Part shown: piece after piece, positions 1-11,113 of the stretch
Position numbering within the stretch: the stretch's first letter is position 1
Layout: every line of letters starts with the position of its first letter
Assembly: GCA_018398585.1 (NCBI GenBank)
Contig: JAGTTD010000001.1
Coordinates: 30,455,438 to 30,519,437 of the forward strand
DNA length: 64,000 nucleotides
Direction: 5' to 3'
Source of the DNA: Simmondsia chinensis
Lineage: Eukaryota; Streptophyta; Magnoliopsida; Caryophyllales; Simmondsiaceae
Program-made: the position numbers and the translations under genes
Notes under the pieces: model-generated
Told to the model about the DNA's origin: nothing
Seen by the model: the letters and a program-made list of their open reading frames with translations, nothing else
Database searches by the model: none

Positions 1-1296
1 ATTAAACAAAATTAATTAATTAATTTATTCTAAAACACTATCATTTTCAAGCATAGATTATCTTATAATCTTGCATTAGAAATCTCATTCTAAAACCAAT
101 CAATAAAATTAATTAATTAATTTTAATTAAACAATACCAACATTTAATATAGATCATCACATAATCTACTTTTCATAATCTAATTCCAAAATCAAATTAA
201 AGTAATTTTAAAAACAGTAGCGATTTGTGTTTAGACTATCCCATAGTCTATTTTGGAATCTTATTCTAAAGTTAAACAAGCTTAGACTATCCAATGGTCT
301 AGTTTAGAATCTTATTCTAAAATTTAATTATCAAAATTTAACTTTTATTTTAAAATAAAGTTTAACTTAGACTATCTTATAGTCTATTTCAGAATCTTAT
401 TCTAAAATAATTTGAAATAACTTTTATTTAAAATACAATAATTTACAACTTAAATTATCTCATAATTTAATTTAGAATCTCATTCTAAAAGAAAATTAAT
501 TAATATAATAATTAACTTAATCATTATGTAAATCAGTATTGACGTCCTTACGTCCAAAAAAAAAAATTTAAAAAAAGTTTAAAAATTTTTTTTTTTACTG
601 TTGCTGACGTCAGCATTAGCCTGACGCTGACAAAATGAGTAAGAAAATTTTTTTTCTTTTTTAAATTAAAATATTTAATTTTAAAATAAATTGAATTTAA
701 TCTCATTAAATCAATTTTAGCCGATTTAGTACAAAATAATTAAATCTAATTCCATTAGATCAACTTTATCCAATATAAAAAAAAAAAAATTTAAATCTAA
801 TCTTATTAGATCAATTTTATCTGAATTTATAAAATTATTTGAATCTAATCCTATTAGATCAAATTTGTCCGATTTTGTAAATCACGACTGAGAACGTACA
901 ATCTAATTATATGAACAACACAATCGTAAATTTGTGGGTTGTTCCAAATTAATGATTAATTCATTGACGATTCAAACAATTTAAATCGTTAAAATAAATA
1001 ACCTAGTTAACTAATAACTCTTTTAACCGATTTAAACAATTTAAATCGATACTTTAAAATAATCTAATTAACAATTAATTACTTTAAGGATTTAAACAAT
1101 TGAAATCACAAATACAAACAATCATCTAGAATTTAATCATTGATATAAATAATTTAAATCAAATCGTGAAATGAAACTGACTTTCCTTTCTTAATAAAAT
1201 CTCTATTTTATTAAATAGTAAATCTATTTATTTCGATCTTATTATACCTAGCCATGTATATTATGAATGTAATCAGAGGCTGGCTCTGATACCAAT
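1..1296 (-). mobile_element. Internal leader of a minus-strand copia-type LTR element (runs off the left edge)
   Basis: AT-rich sequence without a credible ORF, lying just inside the PBS of the LTR at 1297-3525, so read on the minus strand it is the 5' untranslated leader. It is built of degenerate repeats, many of them perfect inverted repeats with a 3-nt loop, for example 55-71, 232-250, 368-386, 471-489, 795-811 and 1029-1047. A small piece of the same leader (like about 431-482) recurs at 18181-18226 next to another copy of this LTR. No gag is seen before the window edge, so the element has a leader over 1.2 kb long or is a non-coding (LARD-like) derivative. Confidence 0.6.
1282..1294 (-). 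other. Primer binding site, initiator-tRNA-Met type
   Basis: On the minus strand this reads TGGTATCAGAGCC, the usual plant PBS complementary to the 3' end of initiator methionine tRNA. It lies 2 nt (AT) inside the LTR end at 1297, which fixes the element as minus strand and the LTR to its right as the 5' LTR. Confidence 0.85.
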
Positions 1297-3525
1297 TGTT
1301 TGAAAAACCATATGAATTTTGTCGAAAAATAAACTATGATGCCGACTATTGGGTTCACAGTTCTCAACTATGGTCACAACAATAGACACCTATTAGAGCA
1401 CTTAGAGTAGGAGACTCTTCTCTCTACCTAAGCCCCCGGTCGGAGAGTCACGCTTCGTGACACCACATGTGCGAGAGTTCCCGGAAATCGGTTTATCTCT
1501 ATAAACCCTTTGCCCTAATACCTGTTGTTGGGATGAATTTCAAAAATTCTCCCTAAGGATTACGCAGCGAAACAGGTTTAGAATTCATAACTCTAAACCT
1601 AGGGTTGATTTAAAATTACTAATTTTAAATCTACTAACTTAAATTCGTAATTTAAATCAACATATCTAAATTCTTAATTTAGATCTACAGGTGTTTTACT
1701 CTAATACATTCATAACAATACATAAACTTAAACAAGTACAATAACGAATACTGTAAATAAATAGAAAAGCGAAACTAAAAGAAGAAGGAAAGAAAAACGT
1801 ACCTTAAATTGCTCCAATAATAAAGAAAACCTGAAAGATAAAAATATTCTTCAAAATCGAGACCACAAGACCTTCTACGCAATAACCTCGAACTGCCCGG
1901 AGGGTGGGCTTCGATAAATATTAAATTGGATCTCCGAAACAATTTCAGAAACCCTAAAGAAATATTTTGACTTGAATGCCAAACCTCGGAATGAGCCCCA
2001 CTATTTTTAGAAATATTCCGAAGCGAAAAAAGCGAAAAATTCGATGTGGGACGAGCAAAACAAATTGCAGTTTTTAGTCTACAACGCAGCGTTTTACTTC
2101 AAAACATAGTTAAAATGCGTCGTTTAATTAACAGTCCAACTGCCTATTATTTTAAATTAGAGTGACACGTGTCGGGCCGTGATTGGTCCGTCGCAGCTCA
2201 CGCGGATTGCCACAGTTGGCGTCCCAGCGCACGACACGTGTCGTCGCGAGCTGGTTGGCCGGATCCGATATACGCGGATCGTCACTGTGCAGGCTATAAA
2301 AATGCAAATTTTTTTTGCTTTGTTTCACACATGTAAAAATTCATCTTATCAATTTTAATTTTTAAAATTCTTTTATTTTATAATTTTTTAAATTTTATTC
2401 ATCTCATGAATAATGTTTGGCAAAATTAATTTACCCATCGTATAGATAAATAATTCGTCTCATGAATTCTTAACCTTTTTCCAATGGAAATAAAATACAG
2501 AGGCTTGTGTAGGTACCCCGGGGACAATTTAAATCTAGCTCCAAATAGGTTAAATTAAATTATCTCATGATATTAATTTAGTAACCATTTAATGAGACTT
2601 AATTCCACTAAATAAATCTCACTGTACTCCAGACTTAAATTATTTGCTCGATATTTTCCTAATATACTGTATTGATAACAACAACCCCTCCACTGGATGT
2701 CCATGACAAAGGATAAATATAACTACTACCATTATCCTTCTCACAGCGTCTCCATTAGTTACCAGCTCGCCCTTTACTGAATAATTTATTTATACTTGAA
2801 CATAATCACAGTATAAATTCTAAACTTCAAACACTTGGAATACTTTGGCCAAAGTTTTCGAACTATTCAAATATTTGCGAATCAACTAAGGGGATATCTG
2901 TATCTCATAAAGACTGTAGATTCCCTATTGAATACCTGATCCTTGTCACACTTCACGCCACTACCCAGTGTACGTGGGATTTCAGTCATTCGTTTTAGAC
3001 CTTACTTATAGCACACCAAAGTAACTAACGCTCCATGCACAAGTCCAGAATACTCTCAGGATTTAGAGTCGTCGTTCAAACAGTACAATGCAAATCACTC
3101 ATCTCCGATAGTAGTCTAGAAATAAATAACCCAAATGGTCCAACTCAATGTGTCAAACTCACTAACTTAACACTTTTGGATCTCCATCCACATGACCAAG
3201 ACAAGCCATCTAAAGTGTCTCGTTATAGTCTTAACATACAAGTGGTCCAGACTTGTCTTCGACTGCGAGTCTTTCAAACAACAATCCATAGCATTTGTTC
3301 CAAGTCTATCTGTGGCTTAGTCTCATAAACCACTTAGAACAAACTTGTAAATTGTAGTCTGAGGACTACACCCATCTCATGGATGCTTCTCGAAAGAAAA
3401 TCACATGCAATATAAATGCTCAAATACACAAATTTAACTAGGAAACGACTGAAATTTTAATTTTATTTATTAATTAAAATAATATATTCAGAATAAATCT
3501 GAATTTCAGGACACTGTTCCTAACA
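1297..3525 (-). mobile_element. 5' LTR of the minus-strand copia-type element
   Basis: About 2.2 kb bounded by TG and CA (TGTTTG at 1297, CCTAACA ending at 3525). It aligns along its length with 5693-7946 and partly with 13823-15110 and 18227-18354, so the family has at least four copies here. Read on the minus strand it starts TGTTAGGAACAG. The copy at 15110 directly follows an AGTGGGAT polypurine tract and copia RNaseH/RT remnants, which assigns the LTR family to Ty1/copia. It holds the 11-bp-arm inverted repeat at 1607-1631. The small ORF at 3035-3328 shows no domain and is probably chance. Confidence 0.8.
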
Positions 3526-3990
3526 TGTGCTAGTTGTGGAATTCCCCTAAACAGAAAGATAATAAGCTTGCTCCATTATAAAGTCAAGGTTGATTTGGTT
3601 GGGGGCATCAAGCAATGATAATGAGTATCTGATATTAGAAGAAGAAAAGAAAAGATTGTGGATCCTCTTATAAAAAGGCAGACATGCCTATGTGTCGTTT
3701 AATTGCAAGGGTAGTGGGACTGAAGCCCATAATATTAATCACCATGGCGGAAACATGTCCTTAGTGGTATGGCAATCCTGTGAATGAGGTTCAATTGTAA
3801 ATACAAAACTAATGGGTGGTTGAAAGAACTCGAATTACACTATTTGTAACTGGGTGTTCTTTACTGTGATGTTTAGTAGAGTTATAAACACTAAATGAAT
3901 CCAAGGGCACAATATGTGCGAGGTGATGATTGGAGGATTCATAGTTACATTGTAAGATCAATAAAAATTGAAACCAAATTCATTATTAGA
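3526..3990 (+). pseudogene. Remnant of the RNaseH tail and 3' untranslated region of a second copia element
   Basis: Around 3650-3740 the plus strand can be read, with breaks, as the usual end of copia pol: a D-P-L-x-K-x motif followed about 20 codons later by a G-L-K-P-I-like stretch. The next bases (ATGGCGG, then AGGTTC) resemble the untranslated tail that follows copia RNaseH. No intact frame survives. This is pattern recognition on a short stretch and is tentative. Confidence 0.35.
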
Positions 3991-4057
3991 AAACTTATTA
4001 ATGTACCTTATTTTTATATATTTTATACCTCATTTCTGTGACATATTTGGCTTTTAA

Positions 4058-5289
4058 ATGTGTGTTTCATTGCAATCTAGGTGCATTTTGACTTGGAGTG
4101 CATCGAAGTTAACAAGGGTTGAAAAGTGGCGAAATCAAGAATAATTTAGACATATTTGAAGATGACACTGAGAAACTCAGCCACGTGTGTAAAAGAAAGA
4201 CCCATTGGGAAGTAATTCGGTAACCCAAATAGATCTTGTAAGGTTTCAGGTATTAATCAACCAATCGGCATGAAGGACCGATCAATCGGCAGCCTACTGT
4301 GGCACTGTTGATCAATCAGCATACCTGCAGTGGACCCTAGGTCGTACCGGGGGGGGGGGGGGGGGGGGTGCCATTTCTAGATCTTTGCCTCTTCTCTTAC
4401 ACTTCTCTCTGTCCTGAAGCAGCTATGAGATGCAAGAGCTCTCAGATGTCGAAGCACATTTGGTCGAAGTGCTGGGGGATCAAGGCACAGATCAACATCT
4501 ACATTAATTGAGAAAGTCTTCATTTCCAAGTTTTTCCATTGTTTTTCCCTTGAATTTAATAATATTTAGAACTCCCGTGGAGGAGTAGACCCTTTTACTT
4601 TAGAGATGAAGTATAGGTAGCTGTCCATATCTCAAACTTGCATTATACTTTTGACATGATTTTGTTATGTTATTTTCACACCCCTATGAGGAATGATTCA
4701 TGTTACTTGCCTTTCTTTGGATGTGCTTGTCGCGATGTTTAGATTTCCAACTTTTTAGCATTTGTCTACGAGCTTGTAGCCTAAACCATAACATAATAGG
4801 TTTTCACGTGCGGTTAGGGTTAAGGTTCAACCCAACCTTTAACACAATCTTTTATACAAGTTAACAAGCAAGAAAGGAATTAAGTAGTGCTAATCAGATA
4901 ATCTATGTTACACTTAGAGTGATAGGATAAGTTACGCCTTTAGACTAGTTCATTACCCTAAGCCCTAATTTAAATGTTAACCCATGCTTAGTGCTTGTAA
5001 CCTAAGCCTCCGAAATCATTTTCATAAGTAAAATATAGTGATAGGATATGAGTTAAGCAACCTTAAATTCACTAAACTATCCTTAATTGAAACCTTTTCA
5101 TCGTTTTAATTGCATTAATTCCATTAATTGCTCACTTCACCAACAACTCAAAAATCAGATCACTCTTTAATAACTAAATCAACTTTATATAAATTCCCTA
5201 AGGATACAACACCCATATACACGACGGAGCTACAATGACCTCGTAAACTTGGGAGTACGCGTTTTTGAAACACTTATAAAACTTGTACA
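4058..5289 (+). mobile_element. Decayed Athila-type 5' LTR
   Basis: Non-coding sequence ending in TGTACA at 5289, followed by AGTTTT and then a degraded TGGCGCC-type PBS. That LTR-end and PBS arrangement is the one used by Athila/Tat elements and is also seen in element E here. The left boundary is not resolved. The LTR contains a run of 20 G (4349-4368) just after short repeats of an ATCAATCGGCA-like motif at about 4256-4325. Confidence 0.45.
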
Positions 5290-5295
5290 AGTTTT

Positions 5296-5312
5296 TGGCA
5301 TCATTGCTATCG
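5296..5312 (+). other. Degraded PBS of Athila/Tat type
   Basis: TGGCATCATTGCTATCGA differs at several places from the TGGCGCCGTTGCCGGGGA consensus (tRNA-Asp type) but sits the expected 6 nt after the LTR end. The changes are mostly C to T or G to A, as expected from methylated-cytosine decay. Confidence 0.5.
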
Positions 5313-5692
5313 AAGCATTTGACCAGTAAGACAAGAACGAGGCACGGACTTTATTTGAGAGCCGCAGCGAACCGTCCCTTAACCAAGCCTCTTCTGCGAG
5401 AGTGGTTAGAGGAAGCACAGGCGGTGCAACCATTCAAACTTCTTGTGGAAGCAGAATGCCAATCCAAATCAACCCGTGCGGCAATCGGCATTGGATTCGT
5501 AGGTAATACACCCCCTCCCAGTTTTCAGGGAGGGAAAAGGTATAATGTTCAATCTCACTCTACTGTTACTCATGATAGCCCCCTATCCCATGCCTAGGTC
5601 ACGTGTTACAGTTTGAGGAGATCATTGACACTACACACCTAGTTCGATCTCACTCTCAATCTATTGCCTAATTAGAGAACCGAGTGAGGCAG
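5313..5692 (+). mobile_element. Athila-type leader, interrupted by a solo LTR
   Basis: Sequence between the degraded PBS and the solo copia LTR. An open frame at 5283-5597 (104 codons) crosses the PBS and matches no family I recognise, so I do not call it a gene. The element appears to resume at 7947 after the solo LTR. Confidence 0.35.
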
Positions 5693-7946
5693 TGTTGGGA
5701 AAAAAAACAATGTAATTTTTATTGAAAAAATAAACTCGAAAACCGATCGTTGGGTTCATAGTTCTTAACTATGGTCACAACAAAAGATACTTATTAGAGC
5801 ACTTGGAGTAGGAGACTCTTCTCATTACCTAAGCCCCCGTTCGGAGAGTAACACTTCGTGACACCTTACGCATGAGAATTCTCGGGAATAGGTTTATCTC
5901 TATAAAACCTTTGCTCTAGTACTAGTTGTTGGGATGGGATGAATTTCAAAAATATTTTTCTCAATTTTATAAAGTTAAAGCAGCGGAACAGGTTTAGAAT
6001 TCATAACGCTAAACCTAGGGTCGATTTAAAATTCCTAATTTTAAATCTACTGATTTAAATTCATAATTTAAATCAATTGATCTAAATTCATAATTTAGAT
6101 CTACATGCCTTTTGCTCTAAAACATCCACAACAATACATAAACTTAAATAGGTATAAAAACAAGAACTATAAATGATTAGAAAAGCGATAACTTAAATAA
6201 GCAGAAAAGAAGGCATACCTGGAATTGCTCCAATTAAAGAATACCAGAAAGTCAATGATCTTGAGAATCGGGACCCCGCAACCTTCTACGTAATAACCTC
6301 AAGTTGACTGGAGGGTGGGCTCCAAAAAATATTAAACTTTGAGGAAAGAAAAATTTCTAAGGAAATTTGTCTTTCCTACTAGGTCTCCGAAAGTTAATAC
6401 TCTCAGAAATATTTTTTATTAATTCTGAATTGGAAGTCAAACCCTTGGAATAGGTACCTCTATTTATAGTAGTGTACTGGAACAAAAGAATCTCAATTTT
6501 TCGATGTGGGAACAGCCTAGTTAAGAACCAAACACAACGTTTCATATATTAAACCAAACAAAATGCCGCGTTTTGCTATAGTTAGGCCACTTGTGAGGGC
6601 CTGTCACCATGTGCCATGTGTCGCGGCCTGATTAGCCGACACTCGCGCATGGATCGGCCCCATGTCGCGCTGGTTGGCCCATCCGCGAGTACGTGGATCG
6701 CAAACTGTTTATACGCGATTTAATTTTTTTTCGCTTTGTTTCCCACATATAAAAATTTATCTTATGAATTTTAATTTTCCAAAATTATTTATTTTATATT
6801 TTTTTATTTTTATTCATCTCATGAATAATGTTTGGCAAAATAAAATTAGCCATCTCATGGATAAATAATTCATCTCATGAATTCTTTAATTATTTTCCTA
6901 TGGCAATAAAATATAGAGACTTACGCAGGGACCTCAGGGACAATTTAAATCTAGCTCCAAATGGGTTAAATTAATCATCTCATGAAGTAATTTAATTATC
7001 ATTTAATGAGACTTAATTCCACTAAATAAATCTCACTGCACTCTAGACTTAAATTATTTGTTCGATATCTCCCAAATAGACGGTATTGATAACAACAACT
7101 CCTCCGTGAGATGTCTATGACAAAGGATAAATATAACCATTACTATTATCCTTCTTACAGCTTCTTCATTAGTTATCGACTCACCCTTCACTGAATAATT
7201 AATTTATACTTGACCAAATTCAGAGTATAAATTCCAAATATCAAACACTTGGAATATTTGGCCAACGTTTCCAAACTATTCAAATATTTGCGAGTCAACT
7301 AAGGGGATACCTGTATCTCATAAGAGACTGTAGATTCCTTATTCAATACCCGATTCTGGTCACACTTCACACCGCTACCCAGTGCACGTGGGATTTTAGT
7401 CATTCGTTTAGACCTCGCTTATAGTATACCAAAGTAACTAATGCTCCATGCACAAGTCTATAATACCCTCAGGATTTAAATTCGTCCTTCAAACAGTACA
7501 ATATGAATCACTCTTCTCTGCTAGTAGTCTAGAAATAAGTAATCCACATGGTCCAACTCAGTGTGTCAATCTTATTAAACACACTAACCTCACACTTCTG
7601 GATCAGCATCCACATGACCAAGACAAGCCATCTAAAGTGTCACATTGTAATCTTAACATACAAGTGGTCCAAACCTGTCTTTGACTATGAGTCTTTCAAA
7701 CAACAATCCATACCATTTGTTCCAAGTCTATCTGTGGTTTAGTCCCATAAACCACTTAGAACAAACATGTAAATTGTAGTCTGAGGCCTACACCCATCGC
7801 ATGGATGTCTCTCAAGAGAAAATCACATGCAGTATAAATGCTTGCTTACACAAATTTAACATGTAAACAAGTGGAACTTCAATTTTATTCATTACTAAAA
7901 TAATATATCCGGAATAAATCTGGATTTCAGGACATTATTCTTAACA
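5693..7946 (-). mobile_element. Solo copia-type LTR
   Basis: Full-length relative of the LTR at 1297-3525, bounded by TG...CA, with no PBS beside its left end and no polypurine tract beside its right end, so it is a solo LTR. The flanks GGCAG (5688-5692) and GACAG (7947-7951) match at 4 of 5 bases, consistent with a decayed target duplication. It keeps perfect inverted repeats at 6023-6047, 6052-6074, 6079-6101 and 6820-6838, each with a 3-nt loop. Open frames within it (6357-6545 minus, 7448-7684 plus) show no domain. Confidence 0.8.
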
Positions 7947-8463
7947 GACAGTTCGCTCAAGCACTGAATAGGTGAGAGGAAGGGTGACTACCCTCCGAAC
8001 TAGTCACAAACCCCGCAGGATAAACTAGTTCTAATCCTAGCTTGCTCAGTCATGAGCAAGTAAAGGTAAGGTTAGTTTCAGGAGAGAAGAACCTTAGTGA
8101 AGCTGAGGTTGAGGTTGAAGACGAGATCGAGAAGGACGTGGCACCCTCTCCCACTATTGATAGACAGGGATCATGTTATAAGGTTCATGAACCCGTTGTC
8201 CCTTTCCTTTTGGCTCTTGTAGGACCGAAGAAAAAGGACAACTCAAAGAGGGCTTGGCTTATAGATTTATTTTAGGAAGTGAAAATCTACCATCTGTTGA
8301 TTGATGCCGGTAAACATATTCCTATGTATGCTAGGTTCCTTAGGGACCTCTTCTTGAAAAAGAAGCGCGCATAGGCGCTGATTCCAAGAAATTTGGTCAG
8401 TGCGCGTATTCATCATAATGGAGTGCTGTATGAGATTGTGTTTGTAAGGATGAGCTAAACTCA
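7947..8463 (+). pseudogene. Athila/Tat gag-protease remnant
   Basis: One frame reads through an acidic stretch, then lysines, then a motif typical of the Athila/Tat region upstream of protease: a leucine-rich core followed by I-P-M-Y-A-R-F-L-R-D-L, comparable to the family's IPxYAKFLKDL block (about 8320-8355). It carries in-frame stops at 8273-8275 and about 8371-8373 and ends at 8458. No catalytic protease residue is visible. The upstream portion (8042-8275) is open but has no other domain. The block from about 8385 onward recurs at about 23085. Confidence 0.6.
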
Positions 8464-9060
8464 AGCTCTAGCTACACACCCAGCTTGATATTCTAGGTAC
8501 GATTTGTGAAAGGAGTAGGAGGCCTAAACGATTATTGCTTTTGAGAGGGAATCATGAGAGAAGAGGGGAAGAAGAGGCCTTAGAGAGGAGGGGGTGGCAT
8601 GTGAGCGACAAAGAATGAGAAACTTTTCACTTTTATAGAGAATTTCAGTCAACCGGCTCGCCCATTCTGGGTCTCCCATTCTTGGCTAGCCCATTCTGGC
8701 TAGCCCATTTCTGGTTAGCTCATTCTCGCTAGCCCTTACTGCACAGTAAGTTCTAGGCTAGTAAGTAATGGGCAAGCGAGTAAGTGCTGGGCGAGCAAGT
8801 GCTGAACGAGGATCGGGCTAGTATTATAAATATATTGTCCCTGCACTTCATGGGTGACCCATTTCTGGGTTGCCCATTTCTTGCTAGCTCGGTCTAGCTA
8901 GCCTATTTGTAGCTATCTCATTCTCACTAGCCCTTATTACATTAGTAAGTACCGAGCCAGTATGTGCTTGGTGAGCGAGTAAGTGCCAAGTGAGTACTGG
9001 GCCAGTATTATAAACATATAGTTCCTCTACTCCGTGGGTGAACTTCAGTCACTCTATGTT
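8464..9060 (+). repeat. Degenerate ~184-bp tandem repeat of Athila-type origin
   Basis: Follows the gag/protease remnant. Two units contain runs of short GGCTAGCCCATT-like and AGTAAGTGCCGGGCGAG-like motifs and end in GTATTATAAA...CTCC..GGGTG. The unit ends lie at about 8822 and 9006. The same arrangement, preceded by the same leader, occurs at 23080-23830. Confidence 0.6.
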
Positions 9061-9944
9061 CGGCCATGGAGTACATTACACGTCAGTTTTTAAACAATAG
9101 CTTACAGTGTTATCCCTAGCGATGGAGGTTTTCGGCATCCTATGTTGGCCTTTCATATTTGCCAATGATATGCGTTTCAAGCTTTAACCGAGGTTGGTAA
9201 AGTGTATGTCCTAAGTGGGATATGCAATGGGTTATCTAATGTTTAATCGACTGTTCAAATATCGTTTACCTTAAAAGAATGTTTAGCCTTTTAGGGATTT
9301 TAAAAGGGCATTTTATCTCTTTGTTTGCCTAAATGAAGTAGTTTTCAAAAGAATCCGAGTCTTTGAGGCCTTCTAAAACTTACAGTGTCTAAAGTATTTT
9401 GCTCTTTTGTTCCTATAAGTGCTCATGGCAATTCGAGCTCTATGTGATAAGCATGTATGGATATCACTCTCATGACTGACCACCAGGTATATGTACATTT
9501 AGTTAGTAATACCCATAAGGCGGTGAATAGGGTGCATTTAGATCAGGTTATTTTGATGGGCATAACATATCTGGTTGAAGCCTAAGGAGTTTGGCTCAAT
9601 ATACTCGGTTATTATATAAATGATATGTGTAACATACCTGGACAAGGTTAGGGTGTTCAATATTTTGCGTTTGGTTTACAATCAAAGTGAACCACGTGCA
9701 ATGTATCTGAATGAAGTCAATGTGGTGACTATGCCATGACGTTCTAGATTTAGGGATGATGATAAGTCATGCTGGTGTGACAGGGATGGGCATGTCATTG
9801 CGGTAGTATATCATGAAGATTGGCACATCTTTTAAACATGCAGATCCTATGCAACAAACTGTAAGTCATATGTGTCAAATGGAAAGTCGATATCAGTGCT
9901 CAGTGTATTATCCTTAGATAACCCTCAAGCGAGTCGTGATAATT
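9061..9944. other. Unassigned non-coding sequence
   Basis: No ORF, LTR end, PBS or repeat array is recognised in this stretch. It is flanked by Athila-type repeats on the left and the 49-bp minisatellite on the right. Confidence 0.4.
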
Positions 9945-10189
9945 GGTATTGCATCTGTTGCTGGTGATTGCACCAGGGCGGAACATGGTGTCAGGTGATG
10001 CACTGATTGCAAATGATTACACCTGGGCGAACCATGGTGTTTTGTATTGCACCCATTGCCGGTGATTGCACCAAGGTGAACCATGGTGTTATTCATTACA
10101 ACTGTTGCAGCTAATTGCTCCAGGGCAGACCACAGTGTAAGGTATTGCACCCGATGCAGGTGATTACACCAAGGTGGACTACGGTGTTT
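9945..10189. repeat. 49-bp minisatellite, five units
   Basis: Five consecutive diverged units start at 9945, 9994, 10043, 10092 and 10141, with an exact 49-bp spacing. Each has the form TGCACCxxTTGCxGGTGATTGC followed by ACCAxGGxGxACCATGGTGT. The last unit ends one base before the LTR of element H. The period is not a multiple of three, so the open frame seen on the minus strand (9914-10150) is not evidence of coding. Confidence 0.85.
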
Positions 10190-10190
10190 G

Positions 10191-10966
10191 TGTCATGATC
10201 CTGGCCATGACATGGTCCAACGCATCAGCTAGGGCAGCAAACAATAAAGGATAAGTGTTCTTAGGGGGTTGTCGAGGAAGGCCAAGCAACCAAGTCAAGA
10301 CAAGGTTCTAGATCACAACCGGGTCCGTGCCAGGATCCAGAGGTTCGCAGCCAGGCCTTGTCCAGTTCATAGCAGGACCGTGTCACGAGTGCAGTTGGAC
10401 AGTGTCAAGGCCGGTCTACAGAGCCCGATAGCCGCACCAGGGCGTCCGAGAGTGTCAAGGGTGTGTCATTCAGTCTTCATGGTCATGGCAGGTCATTCTA
10501 ACAGCCCCAAGGCGCGCCTCCACCTGGAATAATCTAGAAGTATCTAGAATAAACAAGGGGGCTGCTCCCCCAACAGCCTTTCCCTCCAAATATTTGAATA
10601 ACCCACTTTTCCCGCCATTATTTGAATTGTGGTTATTTCCCACCATTTTATTTGAATAATTCAGATTGTAATAGCTTGGAAAATTTCTAGAATTAATTGT
10701 TAGCTTCCTATAAATAGATGAGCTTATACTTGTAATAATCATGAAATGAATTATAAAAGAATTCAAGAGAACAACTCTTAATTTTTCTCATCTAACACTT
10801 CTTATTCTTCTCTCATCTAAATTTCTAATTCTTTTTTCCTCATCCAAGTCTAAATTCACATTCTTATCTCATCTCAAATTCTCTAAACTCTATTTTTCCC
10901 AACTTAATTCTCAATTCGTGTTCCAAGTCCTATCCAACCGAAGTCACGAATTCAAGGAACGTGACA
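10191..10966 (+). repeat. 5' LTR of element H
   Basis: Begins TGTCATGATCC and ends CGTGACA. It has a TATA box at 10709-10717, a small hairpin at 10765-10779 (arms AAGAG and CTCTT) and a TCTCATCT-rich pyrimidine stretch before the end. The 3' LTR lacks a segment of about 25-30 bp near the CCGCCATTATTTGAAT region. Confidence 0.9.
10709..10717 (+). promoter_or_regulatory. TATA box of the element H 5' LTR
   Basis: TATAAATAG in the last third of the LTR, upstream of the hairpin and the pyrimidine-rich end. The same arrangement is seen in the LTRs of elements A and C. Confidence 0.6.
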
Positions 10967-10968
10967 AG

Positions 10969-10981
10969 TGGCATCAGAGCC
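10969..10981 (+). other. PBS of element H
   Basis: TGGCATCAGAGCC, 2 nt after the LTR end. It differs by one base from the tRNA-Met-type TGGTATCAGAGCC used by the other gypsy elements here. Confidence 0.8.
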
Positions 10982-11113
10982 AGGTTCGATTGGAGGCTCA
11001 TTATTAAAAAAAAAAAAAAAAAAGGTCCGCTGCATAGTTTTCATCTCTGTTGGTCACCTTCAAGTTCCTCAATCAATCTGGCCATCACCAGAAGTTATCG
11101 TGCTTCCTTGACA

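Noticed and set aside
1282..1294. tRNA gene fragment
   Set aside because: The tRNA-complementary bases here and at 10969, 32870, 38338, 47609 and 62764 are retroelement PBS sites beside LTR ends, without cloverleaf sequence.
3035..3328. 97-codon ORF in the copia LTR, echoed at 7448-7684
   Set aside because: The corresponding frames are shared only because the LTRs are copies; there is no domain, and the third LTR copy lacks the frame.
5283..5597. 104-codon ORF in the Athila leader
   Set aside because: Crosses the PBS, has no domain, and no second copy supports it.
9914..10150. 78-codon minus-strand ORF across the minisatellite
   Set aside because: The 49-bp period is not a multiple of three, so codons are not preserved between units.
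9945..10189. Possible CRISPR-like array
   Set aside because: Units are contiguous without unique spacers, and the window is plant DNA.
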